Below are positions 10,834-23,775 of a DNA stretch of 64,000 nt, one piece after another (position 1 is the stretch's first letter; each line of letters starts with the position of its first letter). The notes below the pieces were generated by a model. That model searched no databases and had not been told where the DNA came from. It saw nothing but the letters and a program-made list of their open reading frames with translations. A program made the position numbers and the translations under genes. Source of the DNA: Grammothele lineata (taxonomy: Eukaryota > Basidiomycota > Agaricomycetes > Polyporales > Polyporaceae); the NCBI GenBank assembly GCA_002150815.3, contig NDFF03000035.1, forward strand, positions 248,001 to 312,000. The letters are read 5' to 3'.

Positions 10834-12763
10834 TTACACCTTACGCGCTGGAAACGAACACACCTCTTCAAAATATGCCGTATCTGTAAGCAACCGTAGA
10901 CCGGTCGCAGCGAGCGCCACAGACATGTTCAAGCATGCTTGATGTGACTCCTTGCTCGCTGCAGCCTCCGTGAACTCAGGTGTGTGATTACCGCCATTGG
11001 TCGGAATGGCTAAGAGGACTTGAGTCACATCAATTCGAATGGCAGACATAGGGACATACCGAATGACGGATGTAGAGAAGGAAGAGCTGAGTAACGTCCA
11101 CGCTAAATGGACATGATCGTGTTTAAAAACCGCCAACGTGCTTACCATAGGTCACGTTGCCCTGTTCAGCCATTAGTACATACTACTATCCCAGGGAGAA
11201 TGACACTCACAAAGTCTGTAGAAGCTTGGGATATGCCGTGATCGTAGTCCACAGGGCCAAATTTTTTGAGATATATGTCTGCGACCTCGTTCGCTGTGCG
11301 ACAATGAGAAGGCGCATTCATGGAGAGCTTTTACACTTACAAAGCGCTTTGTTCTGGCGTATGTCGAAGGTCGAGTTTCCCATCGTGATCTCGACGCGAC
11401 AACCAGTCGCTAAACCTGCAGCCCTAGCAAGTTTGTTAGCAGTCATCTCGTAGGAGGAAGGTCAAAGTTAAACGCACTGGAAGCAGGCAGTAACGCGCTT
11501 CACGGCGACAGCGACTTCCGCACGCGTAGGGGCGCGTACATACCACCTTAATGTCTAGTTAGCGCAAAGTATCGGCATCATACGAGGGGATAACCTACGT
11601 CATCTTCGCGTAGTCAGGTATGACTAGTTGCTAGATGAGTCGATTGGCGCCGTACAGAAATGGTGACGAAAGGGCGTACTGTTGGGAGTCCAGTCCTTTC
11701 CCTCGAAGATGCCGTGAACACGGTGGGTCGGCTTGAGCTGCTGCCTCATGACGGAGATGCTGGTATATGCGAGCACCGCTGCGTCTACGGCGTTCTGGCC
11801 CTCCCAGGGTGAGAGCGCCGCGTGAGCACTGCCAGACGTCCCAAATGAATCATGCGTGAGCGTGCCACTTGTGATATGATCCCTTACGTATGTCCATGGA
11901 ATTCGACGGAAAGGCGCTGAAGCGCCAAACAACTACTCAAACTCGCAGAATAACGAGGGCCTGGCGCAGGGTGGCACCTGCGAAACCAGAGTTAGCGCGG
12001 GGGGTCATAAGGTCGAAGAAGTTCAATGAAACGTGCATTAAACAGGCGTCCATGTCCTTGTATGCACCCTTCTCGAGCAGAAGAACCTTCCCAGAACCTC
12101 CTTCCTCGGCTATGTACAAACCACATTTAGCGCACAGGCGGGCAGGCACGTACGCGAGCGAGGCTTACCGGGGGTGCCTAGAAGAACGACAGATCCCGAT
12201 ATATCAAACTTCTCCATTGTTGCCTTAACCGAACACGCAACCGCAACCCCCGCCATGGCAATCAGGTTGTGCCCGCACGCGTGCCCGATACCAGGGAGCG
12301 CGTCCATCTCGGAGTTGACACCGAGTGTGCGTCCCCCATTTCCGCGCGAGTACTTAGCGACCCATGCGGTCTCGAGGAGATGGTGTCGAGTAACCTCGAA
12401 ACCTTGCTTCTCCATGAAGGTGGTTAGGACATCGTGGGCATGGCTGCGGTGATCACTTGAGTGATTATACAACACGGAAGAGCTGCAAACTGCGCTCACT
12501 GCTCCTCGAAGCGTAGTTCTGGGTGGTCTGTCAAGAGCAAAAGATCTGGTTGAGATGTAGGCGGGTAATGTGCGAGCGACTCTCGAACCGTGAATATCTT
12601 GATTAAGCTCGTAAAGTTCTTGATCGAGCGCCGCGATAATTGCTCGAGCGTGCTCAAAGAAGTTTGGCTGAGAGACTAGACCTTCTATGAGTTCCCCAGC
12701 GCGATCAGGGTGCTCGCCTTTGTCGCCTGGTCTCCAGTCCGGCTTGGGCGCGACTTGCGTCAT
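10834..12763 (-). CDS. M20 family amidohydrolase / dipeptidase (PM20D2-like)
   Basis: Zinc-dependent hydrolase of the M20D type; relatives cleave small peptides or N-acyl amino acids in the cytosol. Exon 1 starts at MTQVAPKPDWRPGDKGEH and ends at LYELNQDIH. A 28-nt exon at 12500-12527 then completes DHPELRFEEH. Metal-site segments follow: GVNSEMDALPGIGHACGHNL (conserved Asp and HACGHN) and AEEGGSGK (catalytic and metal-binding glutamates). Dimerisation-domain residues SHAALSPWEGQNAVDAA and RVHGIF come next, then CRVEITMGNSTFDIRQN, FGPVDYDHGISQASTDFGNV and a C-terminal NGGNHTPEFTEAA. Each segment is separated by a short intron with consensus ends, so the gene looks intact. The start Met is the first in the frame. 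It is transcribed in the same direction as the P450, about 450 bp upstream of it. Substrate unknown. Confidence 0.85.
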
Positions 12764-13744
12764 AGTGGTTGAGATGAAGGCTCAGTCCTTTGGAGGGGAA
12801 CCTTATCTCCATCCTCTTGAGGGAAAACTATTCGAGGACTGTGTCATGGGGTGTAGTAGATGCCGACGGTGGAGTAAAGGTCGCTCCTATCGGCGTCAAG
12901 GGACGCCATCAACCGGCCCTAAACTCACTATTAAGACAGTTTGCTTATCCATTGATTAACACTATTTACCGATACCCGTTACCTCCTTTACAGGCATCCC
13001 CGACTCCGGGAGGAGGAGGGACGGATTTATGATGGCGGTCACCCCCTGCACGGTTCAAGTGGAGCAGCCGAGTAGGCCGGCCGAGACCTACGGGCCGGAG
13101 GGAAACCGGCACGGCTCTTGCCGCCCCGGCCGCCCCAGGTGCTGGGCCGAGGCGGTATCAGCGTTTCTGGGTCAATAGCCTCAGTACTTACTGTATAGAA
13201 ATAAATATAAGCCAGCAGTCAGACTCAAACCCAGCCAAAAGGAGTAGTATGAGTTCAATCGGAGCTGTATACAACTATCTAATGGGCGCGCGGCGCGCGG
13301 ACACAAATCGTGTGGCGCAGGACGCGGGAAGACGGTGGCAACGGGCGAAGGGCGAAGGGCACGATGAGCGGGCGACGTGCACGAGCGGGCGGGAAGAGTG
13401 CAAGGACTCGGATGGATGGGGGTGCGGTGTAGCATAGGTGCGGGTGAGCAAGCGAGTACACGATTAGTGACCTGGGGACGCGAGAGGAGCACACGGGGAG
13501 CAGCCAAGGCGTCTCGCGACGTCGCAGGGCCGAACGCTCGGGGAGCGGGGAGTGAGCTCGGGGCGCGAGAACGAGGGCTCGGGCGCGCGGGACGTGAGGA
13601 CAGGCCACAATGGGACTGCACGTGCAGAGACTACATTCCTGTGGCATCGCGTTCAATTCTGTGCGTGCACCACGGTTGTATCTTTTGCTACGCCTCTAAT
13701 CTCATCCCGCCCCTTACATGCCAGTCACTGTCAACTGAGCTGCG
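12764..13744. other. intergenic, GC-rich, no gene recognised
   Basis: Upstream of the M20 gene. It includes a GC-rich segment at about 13040-13160 with short inverted repeats of GGCCGG type, and a purine-rich tract at 13280-13600 that opens long frames on both strands through composition alone. No protein family features. Confidence 0.4.
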
Positions 13745-15295
13745 CACATAAGATCTACCTTGACTTGGCGCTGGTAGTGAAATTGTCGGAGAATTCCTCA
13801 TCGTCAACGACCGTCTTCGAGGTATCGCCATCGGCGAGGCGCTTCGCAATGAGAATCTTGATCCTTCCTGTGGTTGCCCCAGTGGGAAGCATCAGACTCA
13901 TGCTCGCATCGCCAACGCTACGAATCTCGATGCCTGGCGAGACGACACCGCAATCAGGTGGCCATACTCATACTCAAGGAGAGCATCGATGTTGACGAGC
14001 GTCATCATGATCCACTTGTGCTCTTCAAATTGTTTGCTGTCTGCCCGTACATAGGTCTCCGTGAGTATGCTGTGCGCGCGAGAACTACTCATTATTCGGA
14101 ACGGCCACCAAGTCTGCAGCAGTGGAAGTGCTCCAATACCCATTCGAAGTTGTTGAGTTGAATGTTAGTGGACAGCATACTGCGTAGCAGAACGAAAAGC
14201 CCCGTCGAGGATGCATCGGGAGCTTGATGTCGTGCTTGCAGAGACTGTGTCGACATGCCGAGGACCGACTCGCGCGGAGAACGGTCCAACGGATGGAAGG
14301 CGACCATACTAGAACGCATCCGAGTCAACGTTAACATAGATTGTGTATCCGATTATGTATCGTACATACCTCTGGACGAATTCGAAACGGTTAACGTCGC
14401 ACAGCTCTTCGTCCGAGCCGTCCTTGTCGCGACAGAACAGCCCGAGATGGTGCTGCAACCTACCCGAGTTGGGCGCGATCGCGAGGCCGCGCGCGAACCA
14501 GTCCTTCGCACGCAACCTAGAATCACAAACGCTCCTTGTCCGGGTCGAGCTCCATTAACTTGGCCGCCTCCTGGCTGACGCTAGGGATGCTCAGCTGACT
14601 CATGGAGTCGGAGCATCGCGGCCGTGCCTGCCATGACCTCGGCATCTATGGGGATCTCAGCTTCGGACGACTGCGGCAGAAGGCAGGTCGGTTGCAGGCC
14701 GGTTGGAATCGCGGACATAGTGAGGGTGTTGTTGGTGGTATCACTAGGTGCCCTCGAGAAGTGTACTGACGGCCATCCAGTAATGTGGCCGGTGGCCGAG
14801 TGCTTCCGGGAACGCTCCGCGGTAAGTATAGCCTAAAATTGTGCTACTCAATTAACCCCCCGTGGACACATACGCGCAGTTGAGGAATTGTTATTTCTAA
14901 TTATTAGTACTACTAGGATGGAGGCGCGCATTCATTGAACACTCGCCTGAAGGTACTCGAGTACTACATGTGAGCTCGTTGAGAGGTGCACTGCATACTG
15001 AAACGACTCGAGCAGGTAGAATATGTGCGACCAAAGTCGAATGATGAGGTTGTACTTCTGGGGGATGTTCTTGAGTGACACAGGCATCGTAAGTGCCAAC
15101 GTCAGCCTTCAGGGCGAGAATCTTGCGGATGCTTTTGACAAGCCTGTTGGGGCGACAAAGTTTAGTCGCTAGATGCATGCATGTGTAGATTCAAGCGACT
15201 ACCGTGTGGGAAGAACGCACAAGAGCCTTCTGATAAGTAGTGTCAAGTGCTGCATAATCGTCAAGAGGATCGTATTTGACTGCTGGGATGTAGGG
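13745..15295 (-). pseudogene. EST1/SMG5-7-like gene, decayed
   Basis: Minus-strand remnants follow the order of an Est1/EBS1-type protein, a TPR family acting in telomerase recruitment or nonsense-mediated decay. In order: KYDPLDDYAALDTTYQKALV (near 15280-15215), LVKSIRKILALKADVGTYDA, IPQKYNLIIRLWSHIFYLLE, DTTNNTLTMSAIPTGLQPT, AEIPIDAEVMAGTAAMLRLH, SQEAAKLMELDPDKERL, RAKDWFARGLAIAPNSGRLQ, HHLGLFCRDKDGSDEEL, FHPLDRSPRESVLGM, SSTGLFVLLRSML, HKWIMMTLVNIDALLEYE and a tail ending near 13750. The copy is broken. A frame change separates TYDACVTQEH from IPQKYNL near 15060. A stop or one-base shift falls in the segment before SQEAAKL near 14588. A stop follows DKERL near 14524 with no room for an intron. 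Family assignment is from recalled motif pattern, not a search. Confidence 0.6.
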
Positions 15296-17200
15296 TACTT
15301 ATTGGATTGAGACAACGTGTTCCGGTCGTGGACGTCACGCATTCAACTTGCATAGGATCAGAGCTACATATCAAACTGTTTGAGTTGACGGGGCGGCGGT
15401 GGCGCAGCCAGACGAGTGAAAACGCGTGCTCAGCGGTCTTCGCGTTACTAGGGAAGCAGCTAGGTATATTACCGTACCTAGACGGGTGCGAACGCGTGCT
15501 GGTACACGTGAGGAACAGTGTGCGAGTCACTGAGTGTATGTTGGGCGAGCGTACCTCAGCGGTCTTCGCGTTAGGGAAGCCTGAGCAGCTGACTCGTCGA
15601 GACGAACGGAGAGAGGAACTTGGGTCGAACGCATTACGTAACTGGTTCGAGCGCCCAGAGAAAACAAGGTAGACTAACGAATAAGTAACGAAGCATTAGC
15701 TAACTACTAGTATCCATACAAAAGGTATAACAACACAAACGTCAGCTACTTAGCGCTTTACACTAACAAGAGACGCCATCGCTTCGTTCCGGCCTGATAT
15801 GTAGACAGGCCAGAGGTTAGCCTTCTACAGTCATCTTCGTGCAGAACATGGCGTGAAACGAAGCGGAAGTCCACGTGTATTGGTACACGGCAGTTCACCT
15901 AACTCGGGAGTCCGGTACGCCACTCGACAACGGGATGCTTGCCGAAGATCTAAGAGGGGTGAGTAGGCGGAGTTGGTCCAGATAGAGACGATGATCGAGT
16001 TCGCTTCTTGTATGCAATCACAAAGAGTATGGGCATACTTGGGTTCTGCAGAGGCCGAACATTGAAGCTCAATGACTGAGTCACACTCAATAATTGCTCA
16101 ACACAGCGGCGGTAGCCTGGGACCTGAGTCAGGCCTCCGGAGGCAGGCCACAGACTCCCAGCCAAACAGGACCGCACGAAATGGCCGAATACCTCTAGCT
16201 ATACGATTGATCTTGCCAATACCTCCTCATGCCTGCCCGCATCCTCTGAAATGAGCTGCGACCGCCCTGGGGAATACAGAAGTGATAAGGCACCTTCGCC
16301 ACCGATGTTGTGTCGAGTTTTCGGGCAGAACATTCAGTGTCTTCACGCCCGGAAGTTTCGACCACCCTCGACTCTCGAGCATTGGTGGTAGTCAGTACTT
16401 ATACGAGCGCTGATGAGATTGGAGCCCAGGGTTGGGATGATTGCGTTAGGAATACTATCTAATGATGGTCCATGGCTCATTAACTCTGCCTGCTCCTAAG
16501 CAGGAGCGGGCGAGCGCGGTCTCGAGTTTTAGAATCAGCTTGCTCAGGTTTGAGGTGGAGCTGCTGGTGTCAAGCTCCGTTAGGAGGTGTAAGCACGAAG
16601 GCGGAGCACGGGGAGAATGACGCTTGTGTCAAACAGGGACAGACAAATCCCCCCATAAGGAAGGGCTCGAAGACTCATTGGGCCGTGGAGGACGAGCAAC
16701 GGAAACACGGTGGCCAGCGGCGAGGCCAAAGAACCCGAAGACGACGCAGACGCTATTCAACATGATGGAGGGGAAAAGAGAGGGTAGGCGGGAGAAGGCC
16801 CACAAAGATCGACGGGATGCTACTTATAAGCGGTTTGGGGGTAAGAATGGACAAAGAATGGAGGTCGGAGCAGCGCATACGGTCAGCGCAAAAGAGAGCA
16901 GGTGGATAGCGAGCGCGCGAACGACCACGCGGGAGCCATGAAGGCGCCGGGGCCAAACATGCGTACACGAATTCCCCCCATAAGATTTAAAGTATGTCTT
17001 ATCGGAGTCGGGGACTGGCGCTTGCCGCCGCTACGATTAATACCGCTGACTTCAAGTTGCCTCGGCTTCAACCATTATAACGACAGCAAGCGGTCCATTG
17101 AAAGCATCTAGAACCCATTAATAAACGCTTTTATCCGTAATATACAGTGTCCCGGACCAGGACCGTGTATCCAAACTACACAGAACACAATATAGCAAAA
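15296..17200. other. gene-poor intergenic region
   Basis: No supportable gene. A plus-strand frame at 15307-15672 contains an imperfect internal duplication (CAGCGGTCTTCGCGTTA near 15429 and again near 15558) but no known domain. Purine-rich DNA at 16600-16950 opens unrelated frames. This lies downstream of VPS15. Confidence 0.4.
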
Positions 17201-20200
17201 TCACGACTGTTCGAATGCCTCCACCCTCCACACCTTGATTACCCCGGCGCGATCACCACTAATGAGCCCTCCACGGAATGGTGAATCGATGCAGGCCAAG
17301 GCAGTAATCGTATCCTGATGACCTTTCAAGAGATTTTGCTGGTTGTGATTAATCAGCGACAGGCGCTGCGGCGAACGGCTGTGCTGGCTGCCGGCTTGCG
17401 ATGTCACCCATGTTTCGACATATGACGAGGCTGAGCCCGAGGGGGCGCGTATCGAGCTGCGGAAAAGGATGTCAGGACGAGCCTCGTGGACATCTTCGGG
17501 TACTGCTACTAACCTGTACGTAGGCTTATCACCGTCGCTCTCTATTCCGCTGAGAACCACCGACCGCTCTGGACGGCCGAGGTCCCAGTAGCGCAGTTTG
17601 TAATCCTCGGACCCGGTGATGACGAATCCCTTCCCAGAAGACCTCGACGACTTTCCCTCCACATCGGCAACGTGTGAGCGGTGCATGCCCGTGTGTCCGC
17701 CAAACTCAGCACCAGCGACCACTGCGCGGACGTCCGGAAACGGTGGCAGCGGCGCCTCGTTCTGCAACACGTCGGACATGGGTAGCCCAGACGGCCGTCG
17801 TGTAGGAGCCGCAGCCGCAGCCGCGACAGCCTCGTACGGACTGCCTTCTTGTCGCGCACGGACGAGCGCCGCAATCGCTGCTGCAGGACTTGTCTCTGCT
17901 TCACCAACCGCGACCTCAATTGGCTCGACCGCAGCCTCGGAAGAATTTACGACCCCACGAGTGGTGAATGTCTCGACAAGCACCGAGCGCTCGATATCCC
18001 ACACCTCCAAGAGCGTCTGCGACGGGCTGTCCAGCGAGGACTTTGGCGTCTCGACTGCGACGACGACCCACTTCCCCTTGCCCTTCGTTGGATAAACAAC
18101 GCATTGGTGCACGCGGCCAAAACGACCCTTGAGCGCGACGCCGACACGCCAGCTCTTGATGAGGATTCCGAAGCGTATATCCCAGAGGGAGAGAACACCG
18201 GTGGACGTGCCGCAGATGACCCACGTTCGCTTCCGATCGAGGCATATGCAGGTGATGGGGCCATGGTGTCGTGGATTCTCCATTCGCTGGAGGGGGCGCA
18301 TTGTCCGCAGGTCCATGATGGTGATGACGGAGTGCGTCGTAGCATAGACCAGATTTGATGCGGTGTCTGGCGGATAGCACAGTAGGGTGAGCTGCGGCCC
18401 TTGCGGCAACTAAACGTTACAGCTTACCGGTGGCATAATGTATCATACTGGTGACGTACTCTCCCGGCGTGTCCATACGGTGTTCGCGTACGGTCTGGAG
18501 CTTGCTATACTTCGGCAGCGTTCCGCTTTGCACCACGTGTACCCTGACAATATGCAAACTCCCATCGTCCGCTGCGCTTGCGAAGCAGTGCACGCCCTCG
18601 AGCATGCACACGCACTTGACCTTCGCGTGGTGCTGGTTGTACGTGAACCGCGGCTTGCTCGTCACGTTCCGCTCCAGCCGCGCCGTGTCCCACACCTTAA
18701 TCGTCTTGTCATCCGACGCGGACACGAAAAACATGTGGTCCGGGGATACTGCGAGGCTCGTCACCGCGTCTGTGTGCGAGTTGAAATGCGAGATGAGCGA
18801 CGCCTCAAGCCGTCGCGAGCCGCTGCCGTCACGCGGCAAGAAGCTATGCCGCGCCGTATTGCGCCGCCGGACAGGACCCTCATGCACACGCGGCCCGAAG
18901 TCGTTCTGCAAATCACGGTTGTTATCGAGGTAAAGGTGCTCCAGCAAGTTGCTGATACCCGGTTCCTGCCCGTCGTAGCTTGAGATCGGGGCGACGGAGG
19001 GAACCCGCTGCTTCTCCTGCCCGCGCACGGTGCCGGCGACGGACACGGGTGACTCCCTCCCGGACGGCGATTGTGAGCCTTCTGAGAGGATCTGGGCGTG
19101 TGCCTCAAGTAGGCCAGTAGCACTAGCTTTCGACGACCCGATTGCAGGAGCAGCCTTCTGCCCGTCCCCGCCGATGGGAAACCTATGCATGGCGCGGAAC
19201 GCTGATGAGTTCGCCGTCGACACCGTCGATTCTGCCGGACTACTAGGCCGCTCCACCGTCTGCGGGAGATCTATTGGCGGAGGTGCCGGTACCAGTGGGG
19301 TTGTGTCTACAGATAGCGGACGCGGTACAGGACTGCGCGGTTCCCGCGATCCTGGGACGGGGAGACTAGTGCCGGAGCCGTTGATCATGGTGAGTCGCCG
19401 CTTGAGGTCTTCGAATGGCATGCCGCTCGAAAGGGGTCCATGGTCGATACTCAGCGTGCGGTGCGTGCGCGGTGTTCCCGGTGACCTCAGCATGAGATCC
19501 GAGTTGAGCCGCTGTGAGGATATCCGGCCCGGACGGCCTTCTGACTCAGGCGTGCGGAGGAACACCGTCTGCGGCACGACCCCAAGCTTCTGAAGCTCGA
19601 TCGTGGTCGTAACCTTGAGTGAGTCTGACTCGACCTCGACGCTGACCCGAGATGCGAAACTATAGGGAATACGGGTCAGCGAGAACCGTCCTTATAGTTC
19701 AAGCGTAGGCTTCTAACCTTGATATCGCGCGCGCCAGCTTTAACATGTAGTCCCGCATCGACGTCAGCTTCGCTTCCTCCGCCGATGTCATGCCCAACTG
19801 CTGCAACTTGGTTAGTTGGGTTTCATCCCTGGATATCGTTAGCCGCGACAGACGGGATCGCAGTAAACGTGCTCACTCTTCTGATCGTGCTCGTGAAGCG
19901 ACAGCCCCGGATTGACGCACAGCGGCCATGCTCTCCCGAGGTGACTCCGCCTTCGTACTGCGGTGCGTCCTCCAGAATTGGGTCTTGTCAGCCTTCATAG
20001 CCCACTGGACCGCGGAGTCGAAGATCTGCCGTGTCAGCTGGAAGAATACGGGGCGCTGTCAGTCGGGATGAACATTTGGCTAAGGATAGAGCCTCACAGG
20101 ACGTTTCATAGCCAAAAGAAGGCTCTTCTCGTCTACATCTCGGACGTCTGACCGCAAGAAGTGCTTCAGGGATGGATAGAGGATACACCACACATCGCTC

Positions 20201-22991
20201 GGAGGGAGGTGTTTCGCCGCCGAAGCGATGAACGCCGCAGCACCTAACAGACAGAAACAGCACATGAATATCCGATGGAGATTGCATGAGTCATAATGAT
20301 CATCTACCTTCCCGAATCCAGATATTTGGGTGGTACAAGAACCCGAGCGTCGCGCTCATTAGTTCCCATATACGCATCTTCTGGAACAATCCTAGTTCGC
20401 AGAGATTCGTCAGGGAGGCGAGAACCTTCGCGACAACAGTCTCCTCGACATCTATCAAGGGACCTATCAGTACTCCGCCTCCTTAACTAGGCCACCACCG
20501 AAGACGTACCGGACAGCGCTTGGATCATCAGCGGCAGAATATACTCCTCAAGACTGCGACCATCGGCGCAGGCTGCGACGTCTACAATACTATCGAAGAA
20601 CGCATACCGCAGCAGCCAGTCGCGATCGTTCAGATACGTGATCATGTGGCTGAGTAGCACGTCGTTCGTCTTCTGCCGGCCGAGGAAGATGCACAGCGAG
20701 GAGATGTTGTGGAGGACTGCGCGCTTGACCACGCTGGACGGGTCCATCAGCAGCGCGGACAAATGTTCCTGTATGCTGTTCTGAAGGTCGCTCATACTGG
20801 CGTCGTATGAAACCTAGGCATATATGAGCCGGAGAGCAAAGGCCGTAAAAGGAAGACGTTCACCTCGAAATGAGCCTCGTCGTATTCCTGAGTATCCGGC
20901 GACACCTTGTACGTTCCGTGCGCCTTCAGCGCCTGACCCATCTCCAGATACCGCATCGCGGTGTCCGCCAGCGGCACTATGATCTGCGCATACATGCACC
21001 GCACGAGGACTTCCGGGTCCCTCACGAGATGCGCTATGGCGGGAATAATGTATTCCGGAAATATCGCCGCATTGGACGGCGTAATGACCGTCACGAGCAT
21101 GAGGACCTGCATGAGCGTACGCAGGGCGGATGCGCGGACGATGGCCGCGTCGTCGTGTAGGAGGTCTACGATGTATGGCACCATGCGATCGAGCTTCGCT
21201 TCATCCGTCAGGTGGGCGCAGAGGGCTAGGAAGACGTCGAGAGCGCGGACTTTCGAGCTAGGAAGGGAACAGTTCCGGATGTTTGCGCATACAAGGGACA
21301 AGATGATCAAAGCAGGGCCGTCTATATGACGCGTGGGTTTCGTGCGCGTGAGCAATGCGACAAACGATACTCACCTTCAGCTGCCGCTCGTTTGCCGGAA
21401 GACCATGCGCTATGAAGCTTGCTCTCGCGGTTGGGTATGTTGAGCTCCACAGGAAGTACATCCTACACAATAATGAGATTGTATTTGACAAAGAGCCACT
21501 AGCATGCGTACATGGAAAGGTCTTGAAGAGGCAAACTGAGGGGTATAGTCCACCTGCACATCCATGACAGTCTCTTCCGTGGCTTCGTTGATGAGGTACG
21601 GCTCCACGCTCTCGTAATCTCCCCATATTCGCTCCATTCGATGATCCGAGTCACTTGGGAGTGGATCACTTGGTGAATCGCTCGTCAAACCGGTACTTGA
21701 GCCGGTGACGGCATTGGGCGGTTTGTGCGCAGAGACGGTTGCGCTCGAGGGGATGCCGGAGGGAGGTGTCGGAGAGGAGAATACGGAGGTGGAGCTGAGT
21801 TCATTCACGGAGGAGACATAGTTATGGAGGAACGAGTAGAACGACTCTGGGAAGACCGTCCCTCGCGATGTGTGCAAGAGCGTGTCGAAAGTCGGTCGTG
21901 CAGAAGGGTCAATCGCAATCATTTGTTTGATGAGTTGCTTGGCTGGAGTTCAGACAACATCATAACGCATAGAACGCAATTAGACTCACTCGTACGCCCT
22001 CATCTTCCACTACTGCCAGCTGAGTATCCACCTTCAGTTCCCCTTCACGGTACTTGAAGAGTTCGCTCAATGTGAACAGAGGCTTTCCCTCCAAGAACAG
22101 CTCTGCAATCACGCAACCCGCACTGAAGCAATCCATAGCCTCCGTGACCTTCCCGTCGCGCTTGCCTTCGCTGTCCTCCATTGCCAGTTTTGACTTCTTC
22201 GCGCTGATCTCCGGGTTCTCGCTCGCGGTGTAGAACCGCTCGGGCGCGAGGTAGCACGACCGGCGGCCGGACGTGTCGAAATAGAAGGCGAAGTCGGAGG
22301 GGTCGTCGAGTGGGAGATACGTGGGCTTGTACGAGGCGAAGTCGGAGATGTATACCCAGTTCCAGGACGTGACGAGTATGTTCTCCGACTTGATGTCTCC
22401 GTGCGAGACTTTGCGATTTCGTGCATCGCGGAGTGCGTTCAGAATTTGGAACGCGATCCATTTCTTCTCGACTAGACTGAGGAAGGGCCGCGTGCTGTAC
22501 ACAAGTAGCGTTTTGAGCTGGGTTCATGAATGCAGTAATTAGACGGACGCACCTAATCCTGTCGTACAGGTTGCTCGCTACCCACTGGCGAATCACATAT
22601 CCCGCCTTGTCCGTCTCCACAAAGGATTGGTATCCATACACGTTGGGTATCTCAGCAAGAGCTTCGCGCTCAACTGCGGTACATTAGATTCCGAACACCT
22701 ATCGCGCATGGGGAAATGTACACACCCTTTAGCCTCCTGTGATACTTTCGCAAGCTCATGCCCGGGTCGGGCTTGATGAAGATCTTCACGACCAAGTACC
22801 CGTTCTTGTGTCGACATTTCACAGTCTTAAGAAACCGCGCGTAGCCCAGACTGTGTGTGTCTGTGGGTGCGGCCGGGCAAGACAGCAAGCATGTATGCGC
22901 ACCTTCCCTCGTAGACGATGTCTCCTCCGAGCTCCGCCACAAACAAGTCGAGCGCGCCGCTTGTACGCGTCAGCGATTGCGCGTTGCCCAT
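17201..22991 (-). CDS. VPS15: Vps15, regulatory kinase subunit of PI3-kinase Vps34
   Basis: Myristoylated pseudokinase-like scaffold that holds Vps34 and Vps30/Beclin in the class III PI3-kinase complexes for autophagy and endosomal sorting. The start is MGNAQSLTRTSGALDLFVAE, with Gly2 for myristoylation as in the family. The kinase part shows LVVKIFIKPDPGMSLRKYHR, HGDIKSENILVTSWNW, DFASYKPTYLPLDDPSDF (DFAS rather than DFG, usual for Vps15) and YLAPERFY. Helical HEAT repeats follow (KVRALDVFLALCAHLTDEAK, YIVDLLHDDAAIVRASALRT, HLVRDPEVLVRCMYAQI, WLLRYAFFDSIVDVA). A disordered Ser/Pro linker leads to a C-terminal WD40 propeller (AVTSLAVSPDHMFFVSASDD, TIKVWDTARL, GVLSLWDIRFGILIKSW, ending GVIKVWRVEAFEQS). 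The gene spans 5.8 kb with several introns and no break found; the two WD40 exons alone cover about 780 codons. Predicted length is roughly 1,500 residues, in the family range. Confidence 0.95.
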
Positions 22992-23775
22992 GACGGGATT
23001 TGTTGAATCGGAGAGATAGGAGCAGAGTCAATCAATATCAATGGCAGAGCATGTATAACAAAGCGTAGCGGTGAATCAAGGAGTAGACAGGACGAGAGGA
23101 TGTCCCGGAAGAGGACTGGAACGGGACAGCTGAAGCCACCCTCCGAGTATGGGCGCTTGACGGAATATCGGGGACCCCGAAACTGCGGACATTGCCGACG
23201 GTACTTGCGGCTCCGGGGGGCCGTCTGCATGACGTCATGCGTCTTCAGACACACCGTGTGGCGGCGAAATGCACTCACCGAGAACACAAACGTCAGCTTT
23301 CCACAAGTGGGCTCAGTGGGTACACGCGGTCTCCCTGCGTGATATCGCAGGACACCCCAAACATCATATGCAATCTTGATGACTTGGCTGGCTTACTCAG
23401 CCGTGCATACTACGCTCTCGGAGCCGAATATACCACGGAGAGATTACCATACGTAGAAATCTGATGAGTAGTGATACAAATTAGCAAGTCGTGTATTGTA
23501 GTAAGTAACCTGAAACGAGTATGCTACAGCATAATGAGTGATCAATAAGGTTAATGAGCGATGCTGGATGCGGAGAGCATGACGTATCTGTCGACTATAG
23601 TCCCGGTATGGAAGAGATTAGGAAACGTACTAGCGGCGACAGCGAGGAAGCAAACGTGATGAGAAATGCGATAGGACGATATACGACGAGAAAGGATGTG
23701 ATGGAAAAGGAAGCGAAAGATGGTAGCATATGCAACGGCGACGCGGAAAGGCGGTCATACGCTGTTATTGTTCCC
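22992..23775. other. intergenic between VPS15 and Hsp20
   Basis: Presumed promoter and leader of VPS15 and 3' flank of the minus-strand Hsp20 gene. Short frames only; no recognised element. Confidence 0.45.

Noticed and set aside
18438..18983. 181-aa plus-strand frame opposite VPS15
   Set aside because: It is the antisense of the WD40 exon; its His/Val/Arg-rich composition is a shadow of the real frame.
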